DNA of 64,000 nt from Paracnuella aquatica (GTDB taxonomy: Bacteria; Bacteroidota; Bacteroidia; Chitinophagales; Chitinophagaceae): the NCBI RefSeq assembly GCF_003332885.2, contig NZ_QOWJ01000008.1, positions 62,001 through 126,000 on the forward strand. The letters run 5' to 3'. Made by a program: the position numbers and the translations under genes. Position 1 is the first letter of the stretch. Each line of letters begins with the position of its first letter. This document shows positions 1 to 9,303 of the stretch, piece after piece. A model generated the notes under the pieces. It was given only the letters and a program-made list of their open reading frames with translations. It was not told the DNA's origin and did not search any database.

Positions 1-127
1 AAAATCGACTGACTAAAACGAACCGCTGTAAAAAACTATGTTGTTGAAAAATATAGTGAGCGGCTTAGTTGATTTATCAAGACAAAAAGAACGATTGATA
101 TTTTAAAACATCGACCTACCTGGATGG

Positions 128-1384
128 CTACCGGGTGTTTTCCGGCACCAATAGCACGCTCCCATCACTTTTAATCTGCCACGCAATGATGGAATTTAGA
201 TGATAGCCACCCATGTTGTTTCCCCTGGCTTTTTTGAGCTGTGCCAGCGTTGGCTGCGTGTACCCGGTTTCATCCACAGCGCGGCTCATTATTTCAGTTG
301 CCTTTCCATCCCATAGCCATAAATAACGGAAAGCAGTATGCGCTTTATCTAAAACCGGTCCACCCAGTTGTGCCGGCTGCCAAGTTTTACCGGCATCGGT
401 GCTGATCTCCACCTTTGCAATTTTTCCGCGGCCACTCCAGGCAATGCCCCTGATCTCGATCCAGCCTTTTTGAACTACAGCCGGGTAGGTTGGAAAAGTA
501 ATGACCGAACGGGCATCCATCACAAAACTAAACTGCCGCACTTTATCGCCTACCTGTTCGGTGTATTTGGAGGTTTCCTCGCGGGTCATAAAAGGCTGGT
601 CGGATACTTCAATGCGGCGGATCCATTTTACACTGGTATTGCCTTCCCAGCCGGGCAGCAGCAGGCGTGCCGGGTAGCCCTGCGCCGGACGCAGCGCTTC
701 GCCGTTTTGTGCAAATGCAATCATGCCGTCTTCCAAGGCTTTATTTACCGGTATGCTTCGCGTCATTACGGCCGCATCGGAGCCTTCGGCCAAAAACCAA
801 GTAGCTTTTGGATGGATGCCCACTTCGCGAAACAGCGTAGAAAGCAGCACACCCGTCCACTCGCTTTGGCTGGTAAGCCCGCAAATATCCTGCGGCGTCA
901 TTTTTTCTTTACCACTGCGAAAATTGCCCGAACACTCCAGGAAAAAAATGCGGGAAAGCGAGGGAAATCTTTTCAGATCGGCCAGGGTAAAAACTGTGGG
1001 CCGTTCCACCATGCCGTGAATCAGCAGCTCGTAGCGTTGCGGATCGATGGCCGGAATGCCGCCGTGGTGGCGTTCGAAATGCAGGTCGGATGGCGTAATG
1101 GTTCCGTACAGATCCTGCAGGGGCGTTCTGGAGGAGGTGTCAGTTGGTTTGCGCAGCGGTTGCTCATACGGCGACCGGCTACCCAGCTGGCTGGGCATCG
1201 GCCCAAGCACTTTGGTGGGGTCGTGCAGCAGCAAACGATTGCCACTTAAAGCGGTTTGCACCACCTGCCCCGACGACTGCTTCAGCAATACCGTTGCGGC
1301 TGTTGCCGCCATGCCACCCAGCAGCATGCGGCGGCTTATTTGTTTACCAGCGGGCTGGTTATTTAACTGCGACTTTATTTTCAT
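128..1384 (-). CDS. soxC: SoxC-like periplasmic sulfite/sulfane dehydrogenase, molybdopterin subunit
   Basis: This 418-residue protein belongs to the sulfite oxidase family. These enzymes hold a molybdenum cofactor and oxidise sulfite (SoxC: protein-bound sulfane sulfur) in the periplasm, passing electrons to a c-type cytochrome. Residues 17-24 (SRRMLLGG) and the hydrophobic stretch after them form a twin-arginine export signal. FFLECSGN, with Cys151, is the family's Mo-ligand motif, and the C-terminal third matches the Mo-co dimerisation domain. It is the last gene of a minus-strand operon and starts 11 bp after a SoxD-like cytochrome gene, its likely electron acceptor. No soxXA, soxYZ or soxB is visible, so free sulfite is the likelier substrate (inference). 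The ATG at 1384 is the natural start because the Tat signal follows directly. Confidence 0.88.
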   Translation of the reverse strand: MKIKSQLNNQPAGKQISRRMLLGGMAATAATVLLKQSSGQVVQTALSGNRLLLHDPTKVLGPMPSQLGSRSPYEQPLRKPTDTSSRTPLQDLYGTITPSDLHFERHHGGIPAIDPQRYELLIHGMVERPTVFTLADLKRFPSLSRIFFLECSGNFRSGKEKMTPQDICGLTSQSEWTGVLLSTLFREVGIHPKATWFLAEGSDAAVMTRSIPVNKALEDGMIAFAQNGEALRPAQGYPARLLLPGWEGNTSVKWIRRIEVSDQPFMTREETSKYTEQVGDKVRQFSFVMDARSVITFPTYPAVVQKGWIEIRGIAWSGRGKIAKVEISTDAGKTWQPAQLGGPVLDKAHTAFRYLWLWDGKATEIMSRAVDETGYTQPTLAQLKKARGNNMGGYHLNSIIAWQIKSDGSVLLVPENTR

Positions 1385-1395
1385 AAAAAAAATGC

Positions 1396-1989
1396 TTAAC
1401 GGATTTCGGCACCGCCGGTACGGTCGTCGGGAAAAAACAGGTCTTCGGCAGGCATTACCACTTTGGGCAGGTTAGCTGCATTCATTTCTATGTCGGCTGC
1501 AACCAAACCATTTGCATGCAACAGGTATGCGGTAAGGTGATACACTTCATCATTGCTCAGCGAGCCCGGCGCATTAAAGGGCATGGCCCGCCTGATATAA
1601 TCGAACAGCGTGGTAGCATAGGGCCAGTAATTGCCAATGGCTTTTGCTCTTGAAGTATCGCTGCTCACCAGCCGGTTGTACGGGCCTTCTACACCGGTAG
1701 CGCCGTGGCAGCTGGCACATTTTGTCGCATAAATAGCGCGGCCTTCGGGCACCGTACCCGAGCCGGGCGGCAGGCCCTGCCCATCGGGGCGTACATCAAT
1801 ATCGACGGCTGCAATTTGAGCGGCAGTTGCGGGCCGGCCAAAGCCAAATCGGCTGGGCAGTTGTTTATTTGCCAGCGGCTGCGCATCATCCTTTTTTTGA
1901 GCGCAACCAACGGCGAGCAACACCAAAAGGCATAGCGGTAGCAGGCGGCCTGTTGCAAGCTGCTGCGGTAAATTTTTCCGTAAATACAT
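1396..1989 (-). CDS. soxD: SoxD-like c-type cytochrome lipoprotein
   Basis: A 197-residue mono-haem cytochrome c. The N-terminus has a hydrophobic stretch ending in the lipobox LAVGC (Cys29), so it is probably lipid-anchored on the periplasmic side. The haem site is CASCH at residues 91-95, and Met136 (RRAMPFNA) is a plausible sixth ligand. The gene sits 7 bp after the exporter gene and 11 bp before the SoxC-like gene. This matches the catalytic-subunit/cytochrome pairing of SoxCD and SorAB enzymes. Its likely job is to carry electrons from sulfite oxidation to the respiratory chain. The assignment to SoxD rather than to a generic cytochrome rests mainly on the neighbour. Confidence 0.82.
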   Translation of the reverse strand: MYLRKNLPQQLATGRLLPLCLLVLLAVGCAQKKDDAQPLANKQLPSRFGFGRPATAAQIAAVDIDVRPDGQGLPPGSGTVPEGRAIYATKCASCHGATGVEGPYNRLVSSDTSRAKAIGNYWPYATTLFDYIRRAMPFNAPGSLSNDEVYHLTAYLLHANGLVAADIEMNAANLPKVVMPAEDLFFPDDRTGGAEIR

Positions 1990-1996
1990 GGCTTAT

Positions 1997-3304
1997 TTAT
2001 CCAAACAGCAAAAAGGCAATGATGAGGGTAACAATGATGTTGAAACCCTGCGCAATCAAAAATGCATACAGCGGTTTTTTGCTGTTCTGATTAAACAGGT
2101 CGGCAAAGTTGGTTTCAAGGCCAATGCTGGTAAATGCCAGCGCAAACCAAAGCCCCTGCAGGTTTTTCAAACTGTCTTTAACGGCAGCAGAAGTTTCTGG
2201 CGATACCGCAAATGAAAACAAGAGCGATGCGGCAATAAAGCCCAGTACAAACTTGGGAAAACGTTCCCAGATCACCTTCAAGGTTGGCTTGTTGGCTTCA
2301 TCCTTTGCAGCAGCATGCTTGGTGTACGTCCAGTAAATGGAAATAGCAAATGCCGCCAACCCCAGCAACACGTTCTGCGAAAACTTTACGATGGTACTGA
2401 TCTTTAAAGCCGTTTCGCCAACAAGCGTTCCCGATGCCACAACAGCGCCAGTGGTATCGATGCTGCCGCCCAGCCATGCGCCGGTTACTTCCTCCGGAAA
2501 GTTGAAGTAGTTGGCGATATAAGGCATAAAGATCATCATGGGGATGGCGGTGATCAGCACCATTGAAATAACGTAAGAAAGCTTTTTCGAATCGCCTTTG
2601 ATGGCACCCGATGTGGCAATGGCTGCCGACACGCCGCAGATGGAAACCGCACTGGCAATCATCATCCGCAACTCATCGTCCACCTTCATTTTTTTACATA
2701 ACCAAAAAGCAAAATACCAAACCGAAAGCACCACGGCCAGTGCCTGTATCAACCCTAAAGAACCGGCTTTAAGAATGTCGGAAAATATAACGCTGGTACC
2801 CAACAGCACCAGGCCAATTTTTACAAACAACTCGGTTGAAAGCGTGGACCGAAACCACTCGGGCAGCCGGAAAAAATTGCTGATCAGCAAGCCAATGGTC
2901 AAACTAAAAATTACGGCCTCGAGGTTAAGGCTTTTCATGGTGGCACTGCCCGCAATGATGAGGGCTACGATGGTAAGCAGGTACACTACCGGAAACACGA
3001 TCACGGATCGCATAACCGGCTTACCCAATAAAAGCGAACCAAAGAGGGCTACGGCAAATACATACAAAAACTGCAACCCGATGATGCCCAGGTTGGCAGC
3101 GGTAAGCACTTTTGAAAAAAGCTCTTCTGAATTGCTCCAGCCAAATTTGGGTATCGGAAGTATAAAGCCAAATAGGGTAATACCAATGATTAAAAACCCG
3201 AGCACCACTACCACCCAGTCTTCGTGCAGGGCTGGTTTTTCGGAAGTAGTAAACGGAGCTTGTTCAGCCGGCGTTGGCTGCACTAAATGTTCGGTGGTTT
3301 GCAT
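1997..3304 (-). CDS. YeiH/UPF0324 family putative sulfate exporter
   Basis: A 435-residue polytopic membrane protein with about ten hydrophobic segments after a roughly 30-residue hydrophilic N-terminus. The sequence has the features of the YeiH (UPF0324, putative sulfate exporter) family, including SAVSICGVSAAIATSGAI and WLGGSIDTTGAVVASG. Members have been linked to sulfate or sulfite efflux in sulfonate-degrading bacteria, but transport has rarely been shown directly. Placement just before a SoxCD-like sulfite dehydrogenase supports a role in handling inorganic sulfur end products. Its ATG lies 41 bp inside the 3' end of the preceding oxidoreductase gene. No later Met precedes the first membrane segments, so the overlap is probably real and suggests translational coupling. 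Confidence 0.85.
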   Translation of the reverse strand: MQTTEHLVQPTPAEQAPFTTSEKPALHEDWVVVVLGFLIIGITLFGFILPIPKFGWSNSEELFSKVLTAANLGIIGLQFLYVFAVALFGSLLLGKPVMRSVIVFPVVYLLTIVALIIAGSATMKSLNLEAVIFSLTIGLLISNFFRLPEWFRSTLSTELFVKIGLVLLGTSVIFSDILKAGSLGLIQALAVVLSVWYFAFWLCKKMKVDDELRMMIASAVSICGVSAAIATSGAIKGDSKKLSYVISMVLITAIPMMIFMPYIANYFNFPEEVTGAWLGGSIDTTGAVVASGTLVGETALKISTIVKFSQNVLLGLAAFAISIYWTYTKHAAAKDEANKPTLKVIWERFPKFVLGFIAASLLFSFAVSPETSAAVKDSLKNLQGLWFALAFTSIGLETNFADLFNQNSKKPLYAFLIAQGFNIIVTLIIAFLLFG

Positions 3305-4751
3305 GCGAAGGGTGTAATTGTATGTTGAAAATATCTTTTAAAGCCTGCTTTGCGGCATGGTGGCCGCACATGCCGTGCACACCGCCACCCGGCGGCGTTG
3401 AGGAAGAGCAGATATAAATACCTTTTGCCGAGGTACGGTACGGCGAATAACGCAGCGCGGGGCGGGTAAACAACTGGCCCGCATCGATAATGCCGCCGTT
3501 GATATCGCCACCAATGTAGTTGGGGTTATGCGCTTCCATCTGTGCCGTGTTCATGGTATGCCGGCCAATGATGCGGTCGCGGAAGCCCGGTGCAAAACGT
3601 TCCACTTGTTGCTCGATGGCTTCGGTCATGTCTTTGGTGGAGCCATTGGGCACATGGCAATAAGCCCATGCTGTATGCTTGCCTTTTGGCGCCCTGGATG
3701 CATCAAACAAACTTTGCTGCGCCAGCAGCACAAACGGCTTTTCGGGATGGCCACCCCTTGCAGCCAGTTGTTCGCCTGCCGCAATTTCTTCAATGGTATT
3801 ACCCAAATGTACCGTGCCTGCATTGCGGCAGCCTTCAGCGGTAAATGGAATGGCATCATCCAGCGCCCAATCTATTTTAAATACGCCCATACCGTACCGG
3901 TAGCGGTTCAATTGCCATTGGTAAATGGAAGAAAAACGATGACCTGCAATCTGCAACAACTGGCGGGGTGTAACGTCGAATAAAACTGCATGTGCACTGG
4001 GCAACGCTTGCAGGCTTTTTACAAAATGCCCGGTTTCTATTTTCCCGCCAAGCGATACAAAATAAGAAGCCAGCGCCCGGGCAATGGCATGAGAGCCGCC
4101 CAACGGAACCGGCCAGCCCTGCAAGTGCCCCACGCCCATCAACACCAGGCCAATGGCCGATGTGGTTAAATTGGAAAGGGGCTGAATGGAGTGTGCTGCC
4201 ATGCCGGCCCACAAGCCCCTTGCTTCCCTTGTTTTAAAACGTTTGGAAAGCTGCAATGCAGATGTGATGGCTTTTAACCCAAACCTTGCCATGGCAATGG
4301 GGTGTTCGGGAAAATGCAAGGGCGCCAATACATCTCGGTCGATCAGCGGCCAGTGGGCCGTTACTTCATTCATCAGCCTGCGATAGGCGTCGGCATCGGC
4401 ACCTAACAATTGCGCCGTGTCTTCCACGCTTCCATGCAGTATTGCCGCTGTGCCATCATCAAAGGGGTGTGCAGCCGCAACCTGTGGGTAGGTAAATTGC
4501 AGGCCATGCGCTGCCAGCGGAAGGGTTTTAAAAAACGGCGAGCCGGCAGCAAGGGGGTGAATGGCCGAGCAGGTATCGTGCAAAAAACCGGGCAGGGTCA
4601 GTTCCTGGGTGGAAAGCCCGCCGCCAATCTCCTTCTTGCCTTCGATCAAAAACACGGAAAGCCCAGCCTCTCGCAGCGTAATGGCTGCGGCTAACCCATT
4701 AGGCCCCGATCCCACTACTACTGCATCATACTCTGTTTTGGGTAAAGACAT
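3264..4751 (-). CDS. CrtI/PYROXD2-type FAD-dependent oxidoreductase
   Basis: A 495-residue flavoprotein of the phytoene desaturase-like amine-oxidase superfamily. The N-terminal dinucleotide-binding motif VVVGSGPNGLAAA (about residues 10-22) is followed by GLSVFLIEGKKEIGGG, the FAD ribose-binding region. The C-terminal block GIYICSSSTPPGGGVHGMCG is the family's second FAD-contacting motif. Substrates in this family range from carotenoids to retinol and other lipids. No carotenoid genes are nearby, so the substrate is unknown. It lies mid-operon between a DoxX-like protein and the sulfate exporter, which suggests a role in processing the imported compound (inference). I chose the ATG at 4751; a TTG one codon upstream is a weaker alternative. 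Confidence 0.8.
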   Translation of the reverse strand: MSLPKTEYDAVVVGSGPNGLAAAITLREAGLSVFLIEGKKEIGGGLSTQELTLPGFLHDTCSAIHPLAAGSPFFKTLPLAAHGLQFTYPQVAAAHPFDDGTAAILHGSVEDTAQLLGADADAYRRLMNEVTAHWPLIDRDVLAPLHFPEHPIAMARFGLKAITSALQLSKRFKTREARGLWAGMAAHSIQPLSNLTTSAIGLVLMGVGHLQGWPVPLGGSHAIARALASYFVSLGGKIETGHFVKSLQALPSAHAVLFDVTPRQLLQIAGHRFSSIYQWQLNRYRYGMGVFKIDWALDDAIPFTAEGCRNAGTVHLGNTIEEIAAGEQLAARGGHPEKPFVLLAQQSLFDASRAPKGKHTAWAYCHVPNGSTKDMTEAIEQQVERFAPGFRDRIIGRHTMNTAQMEAHNPNYIGGDINGGIIDAGQLFTRPALRYSPYRTSAKGIYICSSSTPPGGGVHGMCGHHAAKQALKDIFNIQLHPSHANHRTFSAANAG

Positions 4752-4816
4752 CAATTATTTTGCTTCACTAAAGTTATCGGTAAAAAAATCATGTAACTGC
4801 ACGATGGCTTCCGGGT

Positions 4817-6439
4817 TTAATATTTACCGGCTACTAAAGTGCTTTCGGAAAGAGTATACTTTTTTGGTGCCCGATCCAGCACTACGTAAATAGAGTCACC
4901 GGTTTCGTTCGTGCCATTCAGCACTACCCTTGCACCGCCATGAATAGCTGTATAATTCAGCACCATTCGTGCCCTTGTAAATGTTTCTTTCGATTCTGCC
5001 GCAATGCCCCTGGTGCGCCGGGCAGAGCGTGCACGTTCATCGATTTTCGAATCTTCATCGCCAATTACCACCAGCGATGCGGCTGGTATCCAGGATGCCT
5101 TTGTCTCCGGCTTACTGTCAGGTTCTTTTCTTTGGTTGCCACTGCCTGCACCCTGACGACGCCTCCGGTTAGCCGCGGTATTTTTATCCTGCAAATACAG
5201 CACATTGGCAACCGTATCTGCATCATAATAAAATGCTCTCAGACCGCCGCCAGTACCGGTCAGCTCAAACGTACGGTTGATGTCGCGCATGGGCGAACCG
5301 CCACCATTAGACAGATCAAGCTGTACAGGCTTTGCCACCCTGAAGGAAAGGGTTGACCACTTTTCGAAATAGGCCTCCTGCCAGCGCACCGTATCGAACG
5401 GTGAGTAGGGTATAGCGTTACCGTTTAACCGAAATTCCGTTACGTTGTAAAAACCACGCAGTTCGGCAACACCCTTTGCAGCGGGCTGCTTGTACGGGTC
5501 GTACAAAAAATTTATATACTGCACATAAAACAGCACTACCAGAAAGATAAATATGGTTAAAGATTTCAGGCCAATGCGGGTTAGCTTTAACCACTTTCCA
5601 AAACGGGGATAATAGCTTTTAGGCACAGCCAGCCGCTCCTTAATAAAATAGTTATACAACACCGGGATATCCTGAATCATTAGAAAACCCGCCAGCAGCA
5701 CAAAGTAAGAACTATATACATGCACGCCACCATCGTAGGCGAAGTTTACATATACGATATCACCTAAAGCACCGAAGAGTAACACGGCACCCAATAGTGT
5801 TGTTTTGCGGAAAAACATCATTACGCCGGCAGCCACTTCCACAATACCTGCAAACACCTGGTACCAGGGTACTATACCAATGGAAAGCCAGTATATTTTT
5901 TGTGCGGTAAGGTCGCCAAAGTCGGTATTGAGCAAACCGTCCGATGGGTAGGGCATTTGCACCGGAAGCAGTTTGGTAAAACCAAAACCAATGATGCCAA
6001 TGCCGGCACGATACCGTACAATTACCCGCAGCCAGTAATAAAGACCGTTGTAAGAACGACGGTTGCGATCCAGCGCCGACCATACCATACCAAGGATCAC
6101 AGAAATAAACAAGGTATTTATCCAGATGGCATAACCTAATAAGTTGTTGCCAAAAATGGTATTACCTAAAAAGGTAAACCCGGAATTAAAACGGGCAATA
6201 TCATAAATATCGCGGTAATGCAGGCTGGTCCAATCGATACTGGCCAGGTTGCTGTACCAGCTGGCGCTATTGGGCAGCGACATTGCCACAAAAAACACGA
6301 AGGCAATACGCAGCAATACTTTTTGCCAACCCTTCCAGTCGCCTGTGGATTGCTGTTGGCGCGGCTGCTGTGTAAGCAGGCTGTCTGTGGAAAGAACCGG
6401 TTTATCCAGTACGGTTTGTGTTGCAATTGCGGTTGGCAT
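4817..6439 (-). CDS. DoxX-like membrane protein with C-terminal soluble domain, copy 1
   Basis: A 540-residue protein. The first half has several membrane segments and a DoxX/DoxD-like core: GIIGFGFTKLLPVQMPYPS, then EVAAGVMMFFRKTTLLGAVLLFG. The second half (from about residue 310) looks like an extracytoplasmic beta-rich domain, with a charged insert around residues 425-460 (AANRRRRQGAGSGNQ and on). DoxD is the large subunit of thiosulfate:quinone oxidoreductase in some archaea; DoxX relatives have other roles. A paralogue follows directly upstream in the operon. The context of sulfite dehydrogenase and sulfate exporter makes a sulfur-linked quinone reductase or membrane partner plausible, but this is inference. 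No metal or haem motif is visible. Confidence 0.62.
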   Translation of the reverse strand: MPTAIATQTVLDKPVLSTDSLLTQQPRQQQSTGDWKGWQKVLLRIAFVFFVAMSLPNSASWYSNLASIDWTSLHYRDIYDIARFNSGFTFLGNTIFGNNLLGYAIWINTLFISVILGMVWSALDRNRRSYNGLYYWLRVIVRYRAGIGIIGFGFTKLLPVQMPYPSDGLLNTDFGDLTAQKIYWLSIGIVPWYQVFAGIVEVAAGVMMFFRKTTLLGAVLLFGALGDIVYVNFAYDGGVHVYSSYFVLLAGFLMIQDIPVLYNYFIKERLAVPKSYYPRFGKWLKLTRIGLKSLTIFIFLVVLFYVQYINFLYDPYKQPAAKGVAELRGFYNVTEFRLNGNAIPYSPFDTVRWQEAYFEKWSTLSFRVAKPVQLDLSNGGGSPMRDINRTFELTGTGGGLRAFYYDADTVANVLYLQDKNTAANRRRRQGAGSGNQRKEPDSKPETKASWIPAASLVVIGDEDSKIDERARSARRTRGIAAESKETFTRARMVLNYTAIHGGARVVLNGTNETGDSIYVVLDRAPKKYTLSESTLVAGKY

Positions 6440-6475
6440 AAACTAAAGTTTTTGAGTGCACAGGTTGTTGCAGGC

Positions 6476-7819
6476 TTACAGCTTTATGGGTTTGTTACGG
6501 CCTTTTTCGGCTTCAATAAGCAGGTACTTTTTGGGAATGCGGTTCAGCACCACATGCAGCGAATCGTTGCGTTCGCTTACGCCGTTCAATACAATCTGGT
6601 CTTTTGATGTACGGGTAAATTGAAACACCAGCTTTTCGCCGGCATAGTTGATGTTCTTATTTTGCAACAGCAATTTGTTTTGCTGCGTATCAATTGAATA
6701 TTGGTAATAATGCCTGCCAGCAGATCCTGCCAGTTCATAAATGCGTTCTTCATCTTTTGCGGCAACTTGCTCTACCAATGCATGCTCCAATGATACAGGC
6801 CGGTTTGAGCGGATGCTGATGGTTGCCCATTCTTCAAAAACAACATCTTTCCAACGCACCGGGTCGGTTGCGGAGTGAGGCAGCACCTGGTTATTGATGC
6901 TAAATTCAGCCACATCGTAAATGCCTGCGGCACCCGCCAGGCCTGGTGTATTTGGAAACTGGTAGCGATCTTCCCTGGCGCCGCTATAAGTAGTAAATCC
7001 ATACACCACTACAAAAAACAGTAGGAATGCAGCTTTTGCAGCATATCGACCAGTTTGTTGCCATGCGGCTGTAAATACGGGATTATAACGTTTAGGAACT
7101 ACCGCTTTTTCTTCACCAAACAGCCGGTACAATCCAATGGCATCATACGCCAATATAAAAAGCGCCAGGCTAATCAGGTACAGGCTGTACACATGTTCGC
7201 CACCTTCGTATGCCAGGTTCGACATAAACACATTTCCGGTAAATATTGCAATGATGAATGCGCCGATGGTTGCCGTTTTGCGGTACAGCAAAAGCAGGCC
7301 TGCAACAATCTCCACTAGCCCAAGGAAAGATTGATATCCCGGCACAATTCCCAGGCTCATCGAAAATATTTTCCAGCTCGACAGATCGCCGTAGTGTGTA
7401 TTTAAATTGCTGATGGAAGGGAAGGGCGCCTGCAACGGAAACAGCTTGATCATTCCATAGCCAATGATGCCAATAGCCAGGCGATAGCGTACCAATACCC
7501 GCAGCCAAAAATAGAGTTTGTTGTACTCCTTGCTGCGTTGGTCGGCTACCGTCCACACGGCTACACCAATCAATGCAACCAGTGCAGCTATGGCCCAGTT
7601 GTAAAAGCTGTCATCTGCAGTGAACAGTTTAGGCGAATAACGTGTCAGGTGAAATATATCGCCGTAGTGCAGCCCCAACCAGCCAAATGAAAACAGGTTT
7701 GCCAGATAACTCCAATCAAGCGGCAACACCTGGATCAGAAAATAAATGAAAAAGAACCGGAACAGGATTTTCTCGTATTCTTTCCAGGGCGTAAGATCAA
7801 CGGGTGTACTCTGATTCAT
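6476..7819 (-). CDS. DoxX-like membrane protein with C-terminal soluble domain, copy 2
   Basis: A 447-residue paralogue of the next gene downstream, with the same layout. Membrane segments contain IGIIGYGMIKLFPLQAPFPS, EIVAGLLLLYRKTATIGA and LAYEGGEHVYSLYL, followed by an extracytoplasmic C-terminal domain. Shared blocks such as LRVLVRYR/LRVIVRYR, P-x-DPVRW/P-x-DTVRW and VVLNRIPKKY/VVLDRAPKKY show a tandem duplication. I place the start at the ATG at 7819 (MNQSTPVDLTPW). Upstream in-frame codons open only from a GTG and encode an unrelated stretch across an intergenic repeat. The pair may form a heterodimer. The function is not established, but the operon context is sulfur oxidation. Confidence 0.6.
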   Translation of the reverse strand: MNQSTPVDLTPWKEYEKILFRFFFIYFLIQVLPLDWSYLANLFSFGWLGLHYGDIFHLTRYSPKLFTADDSFYNWAIAALVALIGVAVWTVADQRSKEYNKLYFWLRVLVRYRLAIGIIGYGMIKLFPLQAPFPSISNLNTHYGDLSSWKIFSMSLGIVPGYQSFLGLVEIVAGLLLLYRKTATIGAFIIAIFTGNVFMSNLAYEGGEHVYSLYLISLALFILAYDAIGLYRLFGEEKAVVPKRYNPVFTAAWQQTGRYAAKAAFLLFFVVVYGFTTYSGAREDRYQFPNTPGLAGAAGIYDVAEFSINNQVLPHSATDPVRWKDVVFEEWATISIRSNRPVSLEHALVEQVAAKDEERIYELAGSAGRHYYQYSIDTQQNKLLLQNKNINYAGEKLVFQFTRTSKDQIVLNGVSERNDSLHVVLNRIPKKYLLIEAEKGRNKPIKL

Positions 7820-7865
7820 GCCTGTATGTTTATAAACGATAAAATAAATTTTGTAGTAGCAGGTT

Positions 7866-7916
7866 AAGTCAAAAAGAAAAGCGTGCACCTGAGTTTTGAG
7901 TTCTACCTTTTGACTT
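7866..7916. repeat. Small inverted repeat of the AAGTCAAAA family
   Basis: AAGTCAAAA at 7866-7874 is exactly inverted as TTTTGACTT at 7908-7916, in the 98-bp gap between the susD and DoxX-like genes. Related sequences occur at 35.5, 41.6 and 44.3-44.6 kb, so this is probably one of a dispersed family. Confidence 0.5.
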
Positions 7917-7917
7917 A

Positions 7918-9261
7918 TTAGTATCCATCGTTTTGCACCAATGCTTTATCGATCAGGAGTTGCTCCGCCGGCAGTGGTAATACCAACCTGTTTGGATCGG
8001 TTACATGTAATACTGCGGCTGCACGGCCGGTACGCACCAGGTCGAACCAACGGTGTGGCTCAAACGCAAATTCAATACGGCGTTCGGCTTCAATAGCCAG
8101 CAATACCTCTTCCTGTGTGGCGGCAGTTGTATTTGCCAGCCCTGCTCGGTCACGCACTGCATTCAATTCGCTCAGTGCACCGCCGATCTTAGCACCGCCC
8201 TGCTGCGCCCTTGCCTCTGCACGAATTAGGTACAGTTCCGAAATGCGAATAATATAGCTGGGATCGGTGGCAGGATTACGATAGTACAGGTTACCATACC
8301 AGCGGTTCTGGTTGTCTTTTGCAACGAGTACATTACGGTTGCCGCCAATCAGCGGATCATTTACCAATGCCACAAAAGCATCGCTGGGAGCCCATTGCCG
8401 GGTGCCGCCCCGCTCCTGCGGCTGCCACTGGCCACGATGGCTGTTGGTTTCGGTGGTGCTGTAAAAAATTTCAAAAACCGACTCCTGCGTGCCCCTTGCA
8501 TCATTGGCGAAAAAGGCGTTATATGGTTTCAACAACTTGTAATTGGTATCGTCAATTACTTTGGTTGCATACTCCTCTGCCTTTACCCAGTTCTTCTGAT
8601 ACAAGTAATAGCGTGATTTTAAGGCCCAAACCGTTTTCTGTGTGGCTCTGTGGCGATCGGTGGTAGGGGGCAAAAGCGCCTCCGCTTTATCCAAATCACT
8701 GATCACTTGATTATACGTTTCGGTTAGGGATGACCGTGGCACTCCGATATTATCCTTTTGGCTCAAACTGGGCTCGGTAATAAGCGGTACGCCACCCCAG
8801 GTGCGGGCCAGATCAAAGTAAGCCAATGCCCTGATAAAATAGGCTTCACCAACAATTCCATTTTGCAATGCTGTGGACAGTTTGCCTTCTTCCAATGCGC
8901 CAACACGTTTAATAACATTATTGGCGCGGTTGATGGTGCGGTAAATGGCAATCCATGCCGCATTGATGGTGGAGTTATCTGCATTTACCTTGTGGTTGAT
9001 AAACTCCTGCACTTGCGATTGCGAGCCGGTCCATTGTATGTTATCGCCAGAGAGGTAGCCAATCGATTGAAAGCTGGTTCCATAATATCCGCCATCAGAA
9101 AGAGCGCTGTACACGCCGCGCAAAGCTGTTTCGGCCGAGGCTTTATCGAATATGGGCTGATCATCGGATATGGAAGCACGGGGCTCCACATCCAGATACT
9201 TTTCGCAGGACGTAAGCGCTACCAGCGTCAGTAACAATCCCAGATACTTTATAGTGTTCAT
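7918..9261 (-). CDS. SusD/RagB-type outer-membrane nutrient-binding lipoprotein
   Basis: A 447-residue SusD homologue. The N-terminus has a lipoprotein signal ending in LTSCEKYLDVEPR, the usual SusD lipobox and its conserved follow-on. SYIIRISELYLIRAEA and EERRIEFAFEPHRWFDLVRTGR are typical C-terminal RagB/SusD blocks (the sequence reads AERRIEFAFEPHRW here). SusD proteins act as a lid on the SusC channel at the cell surface. It starts 42 bp after the susC gene and is followed by the DoxX-like genes. The ligand cannot be read from the sequence. The operon suggests a sulfur-containing organic compound, which is inference. Confidence 0.93.
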   Translation of the reverse strand: MNTIKYLGLLLTLVALTSCEKYLDVEPRASISDDQPIFDKASAETALRGVYSALSDGGYYGTSFQSIGYLSGDNIQWTGSQSQVQEFINHKVNADNSTINAAWIAIYRTINRANNVIKRVGALEEGKLSTALQNGIVGEAYFIRALAYFDLARTWGGVPLITEPSLSQKDNIGVPRSSLTETYNQVISDLDKAEALLPPTTDRHRATQKTVWALKSRYYLYQKNWVKAEEYATKVIDDTNYKLLKPYNAFFANDARGTQESVFEIFYSTTETNSHRGQWQPQERGGTRQWAPSDAFVALVNDPLIGGNRNVLVAKDNQNRWYGNLYYRNPATDPSYIIRISELYLIRAEARAQQGGAKIGGALSELNAVRDRAGLANTTAATQEEVLLAIEAERRIEFAFEPHRWFDLVRTGRAAAVLHVTDPNRLVLPLPAEQLLIDKALVQNDGY

Positions 9262-9303
9262 GATAAATTGGTAATGTTTTGATTGAACAATTTGCTGCAG
9301 TAT

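Noticed and set aside
368-1249. A 293-codon plus-strand frame opposite the SoxC-like gene.
   Set aside because: It is the antisense shadow of a gene with clear motifs and has no coding signature of its own. The same holds for other long antisense frames, such as 14412-15362 and 48512-49687.
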